This document shows positions 47,409 through 60,700 of a DNA stretch of 64,000 nt, piece after piece. The position numbers were made by a program, and so were the translations under genes. Source of the DNA: Astropecten irregularis (taxonomy: Eukaryota; Echinodermata; Asteroidea; Paxillosida; Astropectinidae); assembly GCA_963971285.1 (NCBI GenBank), contig OZ020246.1, positions 21,435,217 to 21,499,216 of the forward strand, given 5' to 3'. Each line of letters starts with the position of its first letter. The stretch's first letter is position 1. The notes below the pieces were generated by a model that made no database searches, had not been told where the DNA came from, and saw only the letters and a program-made list of their open reading frames with translations.

Positions 47409-47452
47409 GTAGATAGATAGATAGATAGATACAGTGTAGATAGATAGACTGA
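47409..47452 (+). repeat. GATA microsatellite
   Basis: GATAGATAGATAGATAGATA tract with an ACAGTGTA interruption, then more GATA units. Confidence 0.9.
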
Positions 47453-47888
47453 TAGGGTTACAGTGTACAATTCTGCTAATGGTAAACCGATGTGGTACAT
47501 ACAGTACATAGTGTGCCATGCATTTATTAGTCCAGTATTAAGTCTGTGTATGTTCGTCACTGATTGTTCGAGTGAAGACACAGAAAGAAACAGATGGTCA
47601 GGTTGATGTAGCAGTTCTTTCCTCGCCTTTCACTTCTCTGGCGGCCCGAGTTTTCTGACAAGTTTAAGAAAAAAATCTGGAAAATTTCTTCCACGTTTCA
47701 AGAATCAAGATTGAGAATCTAGACTAGCTGTGTCTCATTAATCATTAAAAAAGGACGAACCATGGAAAAACTGTCTCTGATACACTGTGCTTCACCAAGT
47801 AAAATATTCTTGAGTGTGGGCAATTCGTTTTAATTTGAAGTATTTGGAGATTCATGACCTGTAGTCGCCTGCAGTCAAGTTGCAGTAT

Positions 47889-48106
47889 AAGGCCCATGTC
47901 ACACAAGGCAATTTGCAGGCAACCAGATTCGGGCAATCTCCAAGAAGAAATAGCATTAATCTTGAGATCTTTGCACAATTCTATAGGGGATAGTGAGAAA
48001 CTGCCAGGAAAATAACTCTTAGAGTCTTATGCTACCAATACTTTTCTTTTGTATGTGATGTACGTTGTTGAGTGCCTGTAAAATTGCCTTGTGTGACATG
48101 ACCTTT
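47889..48106 (+). mobile_element. GCCTCGTGTGACAT-ended MITE (copy 3)
   Basis: The left end AAGGCCCATGTCACACAAGG and the right end CCTTGTGTGACATGACCTTT are inverted repeats. The interior is shared with 32983-33166. Confidence 0.8.
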
Positions 48107-48170
48107 AATGCTTGGTCAGTGTTTCACACTTGTACATCAAATGACGAGTTTACATGAGCGTAAGATTAAC

Positions 48171-48466
48171 CCTTTTCACACTGCAGAGCCAATCCCCGGG
48201 AAATAAATCCCCAGGAAATTCCCGGGGGATTGTTTACCCCAGCAACCATTCACACTAGACCCATGGAAACTCCCAGGAACACCATTTCACTAAAAAACAT
48301 AATACCCCAGGGATTTTGGCTTTAACCCTACTCCCCAGCAGGGGTAAACATTCCCTGGGGAATAGCTATTCCCCGGGGATTACTTTGGTAGTGTGAAAGG
48401 TCTGACCAAAATACCCTGGCAATGCCCCACCAATTCCCCGGGGAATTTGTCTAGTGTGAAAGCCCC
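48171..48466. mobile_element. GC-rich palindromic element with CCCCGGGGAAT blocks
   Basis: The ends CTTTTCACACTGC and TAGTGTGAAAGCCCC are inverted. The interior is a set of near-palindromic CCCCGGGAA/TTCCCCGGGG blocks, plus CCCAGCAGGGGTAAAC and its partner GTTTACCCCAGC. Noncoding. Confidence 0.7.
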
Positions 48467-48753
48467 TATGGTGGCTTGTGTACGTTTGCTTGGCAGTTTG
48501 GTTTATAGGGAGACCTAGGGTTGATTTCACAAAGTGCTAAGATTAATCTTCATGAACTGATCTCTTTTGCTGAGCACAATATGAATCGCTGTGGTGATAC
48601 AGACAACTCATTAGTAACATTAATGTCAGGGTTTTGTGAAATCCGGCCCTGGCTTTATATGTTGACCTTTTTGGGTCAATATGACAAGAGGCTTAGCAAC
48701 ACAGGAAATGTCGTTCAAGATGCTTTGAGCTTTGAGCTACTTCCGTCAGACTT

Positions 48754-51700
48754 TCACAGGGCAGCATTCTTACTTGGATGGTGTGACGCACAATAGTACT
48801 TCTTGTGAGCTATGAAAGTGGACAGGCTACTGAATGAGATGTTGCAGTTTCTGCAGTGCTTCACGGTGGGCTTCAAGCCTCTCAGTAAAGGCCTGGAAGT
48901 CCCTGTGTTCAGGTAGGAGTTGACGGTCATGAGTCTGGGAGGCGCGGGCTGCCTGGATGAGGCAGCGTCATGCCTGTAGACAGGGATGGTCAGGGGTACG
49001 GCTGCCGTGATCGGGTGTCTGATCAGAGGTGGCCTAGAGGAAGAGTTGACGGTGTCGAAGACTGCTTCCCGATGAGCAGGTAGGCGAGTCTCATCGGTGG
49101 CAGAAAGGTGGAGTGGCTCCAGCATCTCTGCGGAATGTCCATTTGTCGACGGGATACCCTCACCCGGCTCCTGTTTTACCCTGATCTCATTTGGAGTCGC
49201 TGTCGGGGAAGTTCTGACCCTTGTTTTTGATGATGAGGACGATCTTCTGGCTGCGCTCGGAGTGGGGTGTTGGGAGTGATCGGTAGACTGCTCAAGGGGT
49301 TCTGAGGGGTTGCTGGAGGTACGATTGCAGGGACTTCTCACAGAGACAGTGTCTCTTGGTTCCTGCTTGACGATGACGCCATTTGTTAGTCTGCCGTTGG
49401 CTGATGACACAGTTGAAGGAGGGGTCGTATCCATGTCTACGATAAGATTTCGTTTGCGCTTAATCGGCGGCAAGGTGCGCTCTCGCTCATATTCAGCGCT
49501 TTCATTGGAGGCGGATCTTTTCAGCCTGTGATTGGAATGGTCTCTGGTGCTTGCACCGGCAAGATTGATGTGTTTGCTGGTGGAATTTCCATTGGAGGGC
49601 AAAGGCGTGCTCGAAGTTGAACTGCTACTGTGCTGCGACGGTGAAGCATACGACACTATGTTGTCCATTTGAGGGGAAGCACGGGCGTCAACACTAACAG
49701 TTGTGCTATTTAGGTAAACTGCAGAGTGATCTAAGCTAGGAATATTCTTTGGATGTCTATGCATATTGTGAGATACAATGCCACTGACTTCCATATCTGA
49801 ATTCGGCGATCGACGGTAAAGCTGCTCTGGACTGGGGCTTTCACTCTGGGCTCGGCTTTTAGGTGTGGGCAATTTGGAAGCACCGTATTGCTTAGTCCGT
49901 CCCAGCCCTCGTGGCGTGAATACGTGCCGACTGGCGCAGTAATACTGCTTGTGGACGATAAGGCTCTCCTTCTTGCTGAAGGAGATCTCGCACTCTTCGC
50001 AGCGGTTGGACTGCCGCTCGCGGAACTGAGCACAGGAGATTTGGGATTGCAATTCGGACGACTTGGTGCCTTCGCGAGTGTCTGAGCCAGAGACATCTGA
50101 CAGTGGAGGGGTCTTAGGTTTGGTGCTGAGGTCCAGTGGCTGTTCAACCCTTGAGGGTTTTACTGTGGGTACCTTTAATGTTGTGTCCATATTTGAGGCG
50201 CTGCCTAAGCTCTGCGGAACGACTATGGGCGTGACCAAGACTAACTGGGAGCCCTGAAGTACTGAACCGGGAGGTAAGAAATGTGGTTTACTCCCGTCGA
50301 GGTGAACCATCCTCAACGGACGGTCAAACAAGCGATCATGTGAACTGGACCTTGAAATTGACGGCGACACCAAAGGACTAGGTGGTGTCCTGCTTACTCT
50401 CGAGGTTCTGTGAAGGCTGTTGTCTCTGTCTCTGGGGCTGTGATCAACTTTGGGCGGCGAGCAAGAGGGTGAAACAATCCTTGGCAAACACAGACCCTCC
50501 TGACGTTGGTTAAGGCTGCTTACAGTTGTCCTAGCAGAGTTTCTCTCAACTTGGTCAGTGTCCATGCTCATATCAGATGAAACCGTCTCTCTTACGGAGT
50601 CCATGTTGGACACCGCCGGTGGGCTAATGCTGTCAGCATGTCTACTAGCACAGTAGTATTGTTTGTGAGCTGCATAATTTTTCTTGGACATGAAGACGAT
50701 GTTGCACTGATGACATTTCGTGTCTGAGTGGCTGGATACAACGTCTCCTTCACTGCCCCTCTGGGCTTGGATGACGGTGCTTCTGTCGTGAGCTTTCTTT
50801 CTCAAACTATTGTGATGCGTCACGTGCTTCAGAAGAACAGACTCCCTGGACGTGACAAAGTCGCACTGGGGGCAAGACATGACAATGTCCTCCTCTGCAG
50901 GTTCAGGATTGTTTTTAACAACCACAGATGGCACGCCTGGACTCTCCGTTTTGACGTGTTCAGCAGAGCTGCATCTCTCCTCTTTTAGACGTGAGAGAGC
51001 GTCCTCCGGCGAGGACAGATGAGAGACAGCGTGAGTGCTGTGCTCACTCAGACTACTCCCAACATGCCGGACGTACGGAGACGATACAGATTGCGTATGA
51101 TCATTTGGCAGAATGTTCCCGGATTTAGAAAGTTCCGTCGTTTTGTAGCGGTTCTCCTTCTCATCCCCGTCATCCTCAGGCATTCCTTGAGTCATTTTCG
51201 TGCCAGTGCCCTGGCCGTCTGCCGGGCATTTGGTCATGTCCCCAGCCACCTCCCGGACGTGGGAGAAGACATGCTGGCACAGGCCCTTCCGGTCCCCGCT
51301 GATGTAGTTGCAGAATTTACAGAGATTGGCCGACTCGTCGCAGTGCAGCAGCAGCATGTGGCTCTCGCAGTTGCTTCTGCTCTCAAAGGAGGACTGGCAG
51401 AGCTGGCACACGAACGTACTCAGGGCTTCCGCTGGCGACGCGGGCTTCTTGATGGGTGCTTCCAGATGGTTCGTTGCCTGGGCAGATGCGGTCTTTACGC
51501 TGAGCATACTCGTCACTGGCATTGCTGCCGTAGATCTTCGCCTGGAGGAAGGCAGGGGTTTGGTGGCTGTGCCAGGGCAGTAGTACACTCGATGAGCCTC
51601 CAGGTTGCTTGGGTTGCGGAACTCAATGCAACAGAAATTGCATTTGAACGGTGGCCCTGGAGAAACAGGAGAAAACAAACAAACGAAAGGAAAGATACTT

Positions 51701-54700
51701 AGAGCAAATTAGTAACTCTAAATTATAAAACAATAAAGTCTTTTGACGTCTTATTTCGAGCAAGGTCCATTAGGGAAAAGACAGCGAAGGAAATTGCTGT
51801 TTACTAGAGGAAACGGGATGAAAACCCCATATTTTTATTCTGGGGAACAATCACAAGATCAGGTTGGGACTGAAAATCTAATCCACATAGTGCTCTTGGT
51901 AGGACCAGAGGCCGATTTCATAAAACTTAAGACGCATCTTTACTCTATAGATTCATTGCATCTATGTGACGCGTCGCAAATCGAGTTGCGACGCGTCGCA
52001 GAGCTTTATGAAATCAGCCACTGAACCAAGGGACCCCCTAAGCATCAGTGAATGTAAGGAAAGAACTTCTTCATAGCCTCATCCCCTACAATTTGTAGCC
52101 ACTTTCTTGGAGCTTTTAAGGACAAACAAACTGCTGAACACCAACAAATCAAGTTGCAAGATTACTTGCCAACAGTGATTGATATCTGTATTAAACTTTC
52201 ATTTTTTTTCTTCTTATGTTTTAAATTTTTATCAATTTTTGGGGTAGGGTCTCATAATATGGAAAATGGACAATAATCTCACCTTCTGACAATGGTGTGC
52301 TGACAGAAAGTGAAATGGGCACAATCGATGGCGTGGTCATGGGTGTGGTCATGGGTGTGGCAGCGGGCATGGTCACAGGCTCAGTGTTGTCTTTAGGACT
52401 GGTTTTCACCATATCAGCGTTGGTGTCTGGACTAACAATGGGCGTGGTTAGGATTATTTGCAGCTCCTCGGCCTTTGCGATCTCTTTCAGGATTCGGAGA
52501 TACAATGCTCCACCTGTGTCAAAGATAGTTAAAAAAAAAAGACATTCCTATTTACACATGTAGAGAACAGCAAGACATTTGCACTCTTCTAGAACTAGTA
52601 TCAGTCCACACCATAGAAAAATAGTTCCTTACACTCTTCTTCCTTCAATACACATTATATTTCTCATTTTTAAAAAGCAAAAACCTTAGACAATTTTGAT
52701 ACTACCTTTTTCTGACCTGTGATTCTCTCATAGAAAATTTAATCAAATACCATAATCTTTGAAAAGAGGTTGTTCATCACGGAAAAATGGTAAGAAGCAA
52801 AGTGTTCGATGTCTCACGATGTTGGCCGAGCGACGTTTTGGCTGCAGACTGCTAGCCTTTGATAATGGTTATCATTCTACAGCCAAAGCGTCGCAACCTT
52901 TTGGCCAATTTGATAAAGGCTTGCCGTCTACAGCCAAAACGTCGCTACCTTTCAGCCAACATCGTGAGACATCAAACACTCTGCTTCTTACCATAATCTT
53001 ATCTTCCAAAATGACAGTGGCCATTTTCATAAATGATGAATCATGGTGTGAATAAACAAAAAAATTACAATTCTGGACAATAGTTAAGGAAAAAGAATCA
53101 GCGCCACAAAAATGATGATTCATTTTAGAACGATGAAGGGTATCATCAGTAAAATCTTACAGGTTTTTGGAGTTGGGAGTTGGGAACTTTAAGCTATTCA
53201 AAGATATATCAACGGCTGACTCAAGTCCCCAGGATTGTCTCAAATTTCAAGGCAGGTTGTGACAACGCACCGAATCCAGGTATTCATTCATTAGGATTTG
53301 GAACCTGGGGTGCCCTAAGGCCATCCCAGGTTCGTACGCATGGTGTGCTAAGGTACGATGTTTTGGAAAACGGAAAAAGCACTCTTGTTTCGTTTACTTC
53401 TATGCGTCAATTTCTGTGCTATTTTTGCAATCCTTCCAAACTTTTTGTGATCTTTTTATTTGTTAAATTTAATAGTTTTCCTTAAGTCTTAAAAACAAAA
53501 AAGAAAGCCGTATCCTCTTTGAGTGATCCCCCATGTGCCGTTCCCAGGTTGCAGCATTGCTGCGTGTATCATTGAAACGATCCTTGGGGTATGGCGGTGT
53601 GTGTGTAGTTTCATTGATTCTGACTGCCAAACGAACAAAGATAATTGACTATTGGGGTCACCACCAACGTAGGGCTGGATGGCTCAGTTGGTCTTCCAAC
53701 CTGTACAGTATTCAGGAGGTCGCCGGTTCGAATCCCGCTACAGTTTCTTTGTTCACTTGTCAATGACTTTAAATTCAGTCAGTTTCCCTTGTGGTTATTT
53801 GATGATTAAAAAAACATGAGTGGAAAAATGGGAATCCGGGAAGAAATGGAACCTTTACAGGATAGCGGAAGATTATCATAAAATCCGGGATAGTTGGCAG
53901 CTCTGGCCAAGGCATACCCATATTTGGCTTGCCACTTTACAAAAACAGGGTGTTTAGATAGGCACTTAGATAATTACACCCTTAAATGTTTTAAACAACA
54001 CAAAATCTAGCCATTTAAAAATTGGCTAATCGAATAACCAAAACCAAGATTTTAAAAATTGGACCTTCCATTCTTCAAGGATACTTGTGATTCACCGCAT
54101 TAAAAACAAAATTGCATCAATGAGGCAATAATTGGTTTTGATGAGCCTTCAAAAACAACATTTCTGAAAGTATGGACTTAGTGTTTGGTCGACAAGGTTG
54201 AATGAATGAGCTTTATTTCCATGCTAAACTGAAATGCCTAATCCTTATATAATTGAATCTTTGCTGCTTTTACCAAAATAATGTGGTACCTTGTGTTTGT
54301 CAAATGTTCCCCTTTGCACTAACCGTATTTGTCAAGAACTAATGCATTTGAATAACTAACCATTAAACGTAATAGTCATTCAGTTAATAATAATTAATTT
54401 ATTACATCCCAGCACTAGTTGAACATTTTTCATCCAGAAATGCCTTTGCATTAAATTACAGATTATTAGAAACAGTTTGACTGAACAGAAAACTTGGGGC
54501 CGATTTCACTAACGCTTTGCAATCATCGCGTAAGCCTAAATCCATCGCTGAATGGAAAATTGCTACACAAAGTAGCGATCGATTTTCCGTTTAGCAATGG
54601 ATTTGGGCTTTATAAGCGATGATCGCAAATAAGCGTTAGTGAAATCGGCCCCTGGTGTCTCCATGCCAAGACAGCCCTTTGGCTAAGGCTGCATCCGAAT

Positions 54701-57700
54701 CTGTTGTCTAGAGCTAGGTCTAGGTCTTTGCTCCATTGCAAATACTCAGAGACACCAAGACAATAGACCTAGCCGTAGCTCCGGAAGCCCCTTTCAGACA
54801 CAGCCTAAGACTGCACATCTCTGAATTCCCTCCCCCAGCTTGTCTTATTACCATGTGAGAAGAGCGCCACGTTAGCTTGACTGAGCTCAGACGTCCGTTT
54901 GATGCATGCCCACCACGGAGGATCGCTCTCAGTGTCAGTCATGTCGACCGTATAATCCTGGCCCGCCGAGTCCTGGATCTGAAAGAACAGGGAGATATAA
55001 AGAAAATAAGGATCAAAAAGGAATTTATAAAAATGGTTGTAACATATCATTGGTTCTGATAGACTCCAGGAGACTCCAGCTCTGGGGAACCGTAAAGATG
55101 GCACACTTCAACTCAATGGAAAGAAGCAGCTCCTAAGTCAGAGGAAATCTCACCAGAAGGTGATTGATAAAAATATCCTGCTTTTTAGGGAGAGAAACTT
55201 CAATACGGGTTGAGCCCCAGCACTAGAAAGCCAGGCTAGGCCTGGGCTTTGCCTGGGCTCTCAGGCTTCTCTAGCCTTGAATTATAATTATCAACTTCAA
55301 GCTCTTGCTGTGCCCTAGGATCATAGTTGGCATCAACCTGATTAATTGAGTCCACATTGATCATGGACAGTGTCCAGAAGCTAGGCTTGATTAAATTTTA
55401 AGCAGCTCTATTGTAGAAAGATTTGAGGTTTTGCATAGTGGATCGGTTTGCAGAAGCACTGGCTCATGCAATATTCATTTGTACTTTTGCACTTAAAATT
55501 TCGTTGCACTTCTGGTTAGGTCTCAACGTTTCAACTAGCCTGCTCTAGTCATCATCAGGGGGATGCCTAAGCCTCCTCTATTGTATTTAAGTTCAGAGAT
55601 AGCATAAGCAGGATTTCAGGCTTGAAGGCCCAGGCCTGACCAGGCTTTTCAGTAGCGGGGCCTGACAAGAATTGAAGTTTCTCTACCTATGAAATGGAAA
55701 GGAAAACACCAAAAACAGACATATTTGTACACCTAAATGAGTCAACCAGTTTTAGGGTAACTGAAAGCAATAATCCACAGTAGTTCAGAGCTTATGGGTG
55801 TCACTCTTACACAGGTGGAAAGTTTAAAACACAACCCCACCCTGAATACCACCTCCTCCTATAGCTTTGCCAGAGGAAAACAAAAAAAATGTCTGTCCAA
55901 GGATATTGCAATTTTCTCGCCTGAGAAACGTACGTCCCTACAAAAGAGTTAATTATAATCGCAGTCGCTATTTTAGGCTTATCTTGCCCCCCGGGGAGGG
56001 GGCCGGGGGGGGGGGGTGTGGCTGCCTTAGCCTACGTATATCCTTCCTCATACGGAACTCCACTGAGAATGTTCTCTGGTGAGATGAAAGTGTGTATCTT
56101 TTTCAATATTCGGTTACACCTTTTAATAGAGCTCTGATCTGTTACACTGGCAGATGGGCTACATGTATTAGGTTGAATAATTTGAAGAACATTCATTCCT
56201 GGGGTTAATTTCATAGCCTGGTTAAGCACCAAAAACCTTGGTACATGTAAATAAATAAAATAAAATCAGTATGCCAGCCAAAATTCCTTGTGAAAATGTT
56301 ATGCTCAGCAAACAATGAAAATTTGGTTGGTAATCCTGTTTGATCAAGAAAGGCTTCTTCATGCTTGGTAAGCAAACTTTGTGTTTAAGCAGCTCTATGA
56401 AATTGGCACCTGGTAGGCTATACTCTACAGTCTATTTATTTCAAATTTTATTTTTATTCTGAGCGCAGTACATTACAAAATGATGTCAGGGCCCTTGATA
56501 TTTGCCAACTTGTTGTGGAGGGGATAAAAAAAAAGTTGCAATAGGCAAAGCTTTTTTTACTAGTTCCCCCCAATCCATGACAAACAAACTGACACCATGC
56601 TGACACTAAGTAAGTAGACAAGGACATCTGAGGCCCTAATACTCCTCTCTAAACTTCAGTCACTCACAGATGTCAATCGGGACATTATATCACCCAAAAA
56701 CATCAGCTCGTCGAATGTATACCTGCAATAAAACAACATTTAGTCTCATGAAATTTGCATTTTTGTCTCTGTTTTTTTTTTTAATTCTTTCGGGTTTTTT
56801 TCCGCGTAAAATCCATCCAAATCCTTCGCGGCAAATATTATGGAGCTTTGGCATGCAGCAGCAGCTGTGATAAGGCTGTTTGTTTGGCTAGTACTTTAAT
56901 CTCTATCAGGGAAAGTGCACATGTGCATACATTTTACTTCATAGGAGACCTTCATTGACAGTGGGGATATAGCTGGATGATAGTGAAAGCTTCTAGGGGA
57001 GATAAGAGAGGACTGCATTGCCTTGAGGGACTCGATAACAAATTGTTCATTGTGTAATAATTCTAACTGGCATTGAAAGTTGAAACCTCTCAGTTTGGCC
57101 CATTTTTTCTTTCTCAACCCCCCCCCCCCCCCACCTCTTTCAAAATATGAATGTCTGCGCGCGTTTTTGTACTGAGCACACACTAACATCCTGTATTTCT
57201 TTACTCGCTAATTTTCTGGGTGCTGGTGATCCAGTGTCAAAGGATAGACTTTCCACGGTGGTTTCAAGGCGTGTGGCAGACCAATACGGTCCTGATACCT
57301 CACACCATGTATAATTGTATATATACGTACATCATGACGAAAATTGGTTCATTTTATTGGTGTGGTGAGTTGTTTCTTTATGTCCTGTCTGTTGAGTGCC
57401 TAGCTAGTTTCGTCATCCGGTCAGTTCGGCACGCCAGACAGTTGAGCTTGTGACACTGGCTCATCGACAAACACCTTGCTTCCACTCAGTAGGAAAAGGC
57501 GAGTGCCATCACCCACAATGATGTACATGGAGGGTAGACTAAACAAGTAAGATGGCTAAACTCAGGTGCGTGTTTCTATCGCGAGTGTGACGCAAAGACA
57601 CCCAGCAACCTCTATTGATCGGTGGTTGTTGGTGAGTGTTTGGTTGCTATGGGTGATGTTGCTGTGGGCAAAACCCTTTTATGTTTCTATTGGACAATCC

Positions 57701-60700
57701 ACCCGCAGACACACGGAAACACATGGCAACCTTTCGTCAGAATAAACACGCTGTCTACTACATGGACATCATCTGTACATCATGTAAGCACTGATGAGAA
57801 CTGCAAACAAATACCTAAGGGGAAGGCGTCAGGGTCAGAGGTCAGCTGGGGATAGAGGAGTGAGCATTAGACCATCCACTACTCCACAGATACATGTATC
57901 ATGACATGACATTTGTCTTCCATCAACCAAAAAACTGCATTTCTTAGGGCCTGTTTGTTTAATGTACAGGATCCCTGCAAATTTAGCAGATCCATTTCCT
58001 ATGCATGGACTACGCTAAAATGGGATCTGGATCCGCAGAATCTGTGATCTTGCGCGTTAAACAAACAGGCCCTTAGTCCTAAAACCCATAACTTTGTCAT
58101 TCCCCGCTTTTGGTGTACCGTAGGCCTACTTGTACCATTTAGACGAAAATGAAAAGATATCCATTTTGGAATGCTGCCAATAAAAATCCTGATGTATACC
58201 GGCCACGTAGGCCTATATATAAACTAGCAATTCACACAGTACTGCATGCAGTGATTGCACAACATGCAATACTTCATAACTAATTTCAGTCCAATAATAG
58301 CAGTTCCACAGCCTACACCAAATCTCCAAGAATACATAGATGGCTCCTACACACACAGTGCCACTGCATCAGCAATCTTCGACCCCACAAGGATACCGCT
58401 AACAAACCTGATGGGAAGAAACCAATTTACACTGCCCACACTCTAATCAACAACTTGCCATCTTGATGAGCCACAGAACAAAAAAAAATAATCTATAGGT
58501 CACAAATTGCCACTGATTGTAATTTGTAAATTATCCTGAACGAACCGTAACCTGCGAGCGTAATTGAAACTTTCCAACTGTGAGGATTGAGGAAGGAGGC
58601 ATGTTTAAGATACATACTTCATTTCCCTTCCTGCATAATCTATGAAGTTACAGTTTGTGATCCATATGTGAATTTCCTCTTCCCCCATGCAGGAAATTTT
58701 TTCCCCAATTGTTAAAGGTAGTATCATACTTTCACTTTGGTAGCATACCAAAACAGAAATCTCCACAGATTTACCTATAACTTAGTATATAAAATAAAGA
58801 AATACAAGTAGCACTTTATTGACTAACTACAGTTTAAAATGTGCATGAACTTTCGTAGCAACAACTACTTCATCAGATGCAAGATGCCAGGTTAAAGATG
58901 GTGATGGTAGAAACATACTGTTTAAGTTTATCCAGAAAAAGTGTCAAACCAATAACCAAAAACGGTTTTGATCTTTTAAAGAAAAAAAATAATGGTGACA
59001 AGATTTGTTTTAAATACCGTGGGTGTTTTTCACTGTTTTTTTTTCCAAAAAGTGGGCACCGGGTATGTAACTGGAAATGTGACTGTTATTGTATCTTTCT
59101 TGATATCTTTGCCCATGAATCTGCATTTCCTTGACAAAAACCAAAGTATGACAATTACCTTTAAATAGCAGATAGATCTGTAAGGAGCAGGTTACTAAAG
59201 TGCATTGCCATATCCCTGGTAACATTCTCAACCGAGTAAGATTTCACTTTAACCGACCTAATTGTTGATGAACCGATTCTGAATGAAATCAGAAGGGAAG
59301 TGGAAGAAGAATTGTCACATACTTCCTGCTTTTCATACTTCGGTAAATTACTATAAATTTGTAATTTACACCACTCAAGAACATATCTGAGTATACTGGT
59401 AGAGATGTTACCTTCGATCTGAGATATATGGCATGGATAAACGTGAAACTGTAAGCTTTAATACATAGAATCAACACTTTTGAAAGCAGAGAAACCAAAA
59501 CAGAAATGTTCACAGATTTACCTATAACTTACAGGGTATAAAGATGGTGTTGGTAGAAACATACTGTTAAAATATTTCCGCCTGAAATGGTGTATTATTG
59601 ATTCAAGAAATTAATAAAAGCAATGACCGAAAATATTTTGAACTTTAAAAGTAATATCATACTCTGGTTTTTATCAAAGAAATACAGATTCATGGGCAGA
59701 AATATCAAGACAGATACAGTAACAGTCTGTGAAAAATTCAGTCCCATACGGTGCCCACTTTTTGAGAAAACAGTGAAAAACAGCCACAGTATCTCTTAAG
59801 TCTTTTCTCTTTTATTTTTGATCTTTTAAAAGATCAAAAAGATTTTCGGTCATTGCATATTTACCAATTTCATGATAAATACAGCATTTCAGGTGGAAAA
59901 GTTTTGACGGTATGTTTCCGCCAGCACCATCTAAATTTATACCCTGCAAGTGGTAGGTATTAAAATCTGTGAACATTTCTGTTTTGGTTTCCTACCAAAG
60001 TATGAAAGTATGATACTACCTTTAAGAGGGGAATTGTCACTTTATAGTTTGTGATGAACACAAACAAGCAGACATAACTTCACACAAACAATTGAACAAA
60101 CCAAAACAACCCAAACACAATGAATATTCATCAATTCCTGAACACACCAATGAACCGGGAGCAAGACTGACAGAGAAAACCTGAAAAGAATTTGAAACCA
60201 AACACAGAAAGGAAAGATTACTCTGGTTTTTACGACGCGAAGACAATTTTTTGTTCATTTCTTTCTACAGCAGAAGGTGCCATACATTTCAAGACTGGGT
60301 GAACTAGCTCTGTTTCCCTTCCTCCTTCCCAATCCGCGACAAATATCGTGTGGCTGATCTTTATTGGAAAATTATGCACCGGGGAAAACCTAAAAATAAC
60401 TGTTAATCCCACAAAATGCCCCAGAATTTGAGTTTGATAAGAATACCTTTTCAGAGTTTGGGAAAGGGAGATGTCTATACAAGCCGTCCTTGAGAGAACG
60501 TCTGCCTGAAATCATTGATTGCCTTTATACTACCACCAACCACACGGGGATCAAAAATTAAAATCAAATTTCCTGCACATGAATTGGATGGTACGAATCC
60601 GAGGACGGTCTTTTTAACATTAAACTCCCCATAGGACCTTGGCTATGAGCTGTGACCTACATGTAATTGGTGTGTATACATCACCTTATCATCCCAATGA

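Larger units (their letters stand above)
42174..48753. other. Intergenic region between convergent TMEM70 and FOG genes
   Basis: The two genes face each other, so both 3' UTRs lie here. It holds the hAT element 42770-43098, an R1 copy, the minisatellite-bearing element 44359-45268, several MITEs and a GATA microsatellite, each listed separately. I see no further gene; the open frames at 44833-45204 and 45256-45573 lack family motifs and overlap repeats. Confidence 0.6.
52514..54851 (-). other. FOG intron with three repeat elements
   Basis: It contains the palindrome at 52787-52994, the tRNA-like element at 53581-53807 and the MITE at 54496-54652. Nothing recognisable between 53820 and 54490. 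Confidence 0.65.

Noticed and set aside
47409..47452. GATA tract as a GATA-factor target
   Set aside because: It is a simple GATA microsatellite near the 3' end of FOG, unlike the separate GATAAG words at 63020-63587.
51019..51702. 227-codon open frame on the plus strand
   Set aside because: It lies antisense to the conserved FOG finger exon, and its peptide shows no motif.
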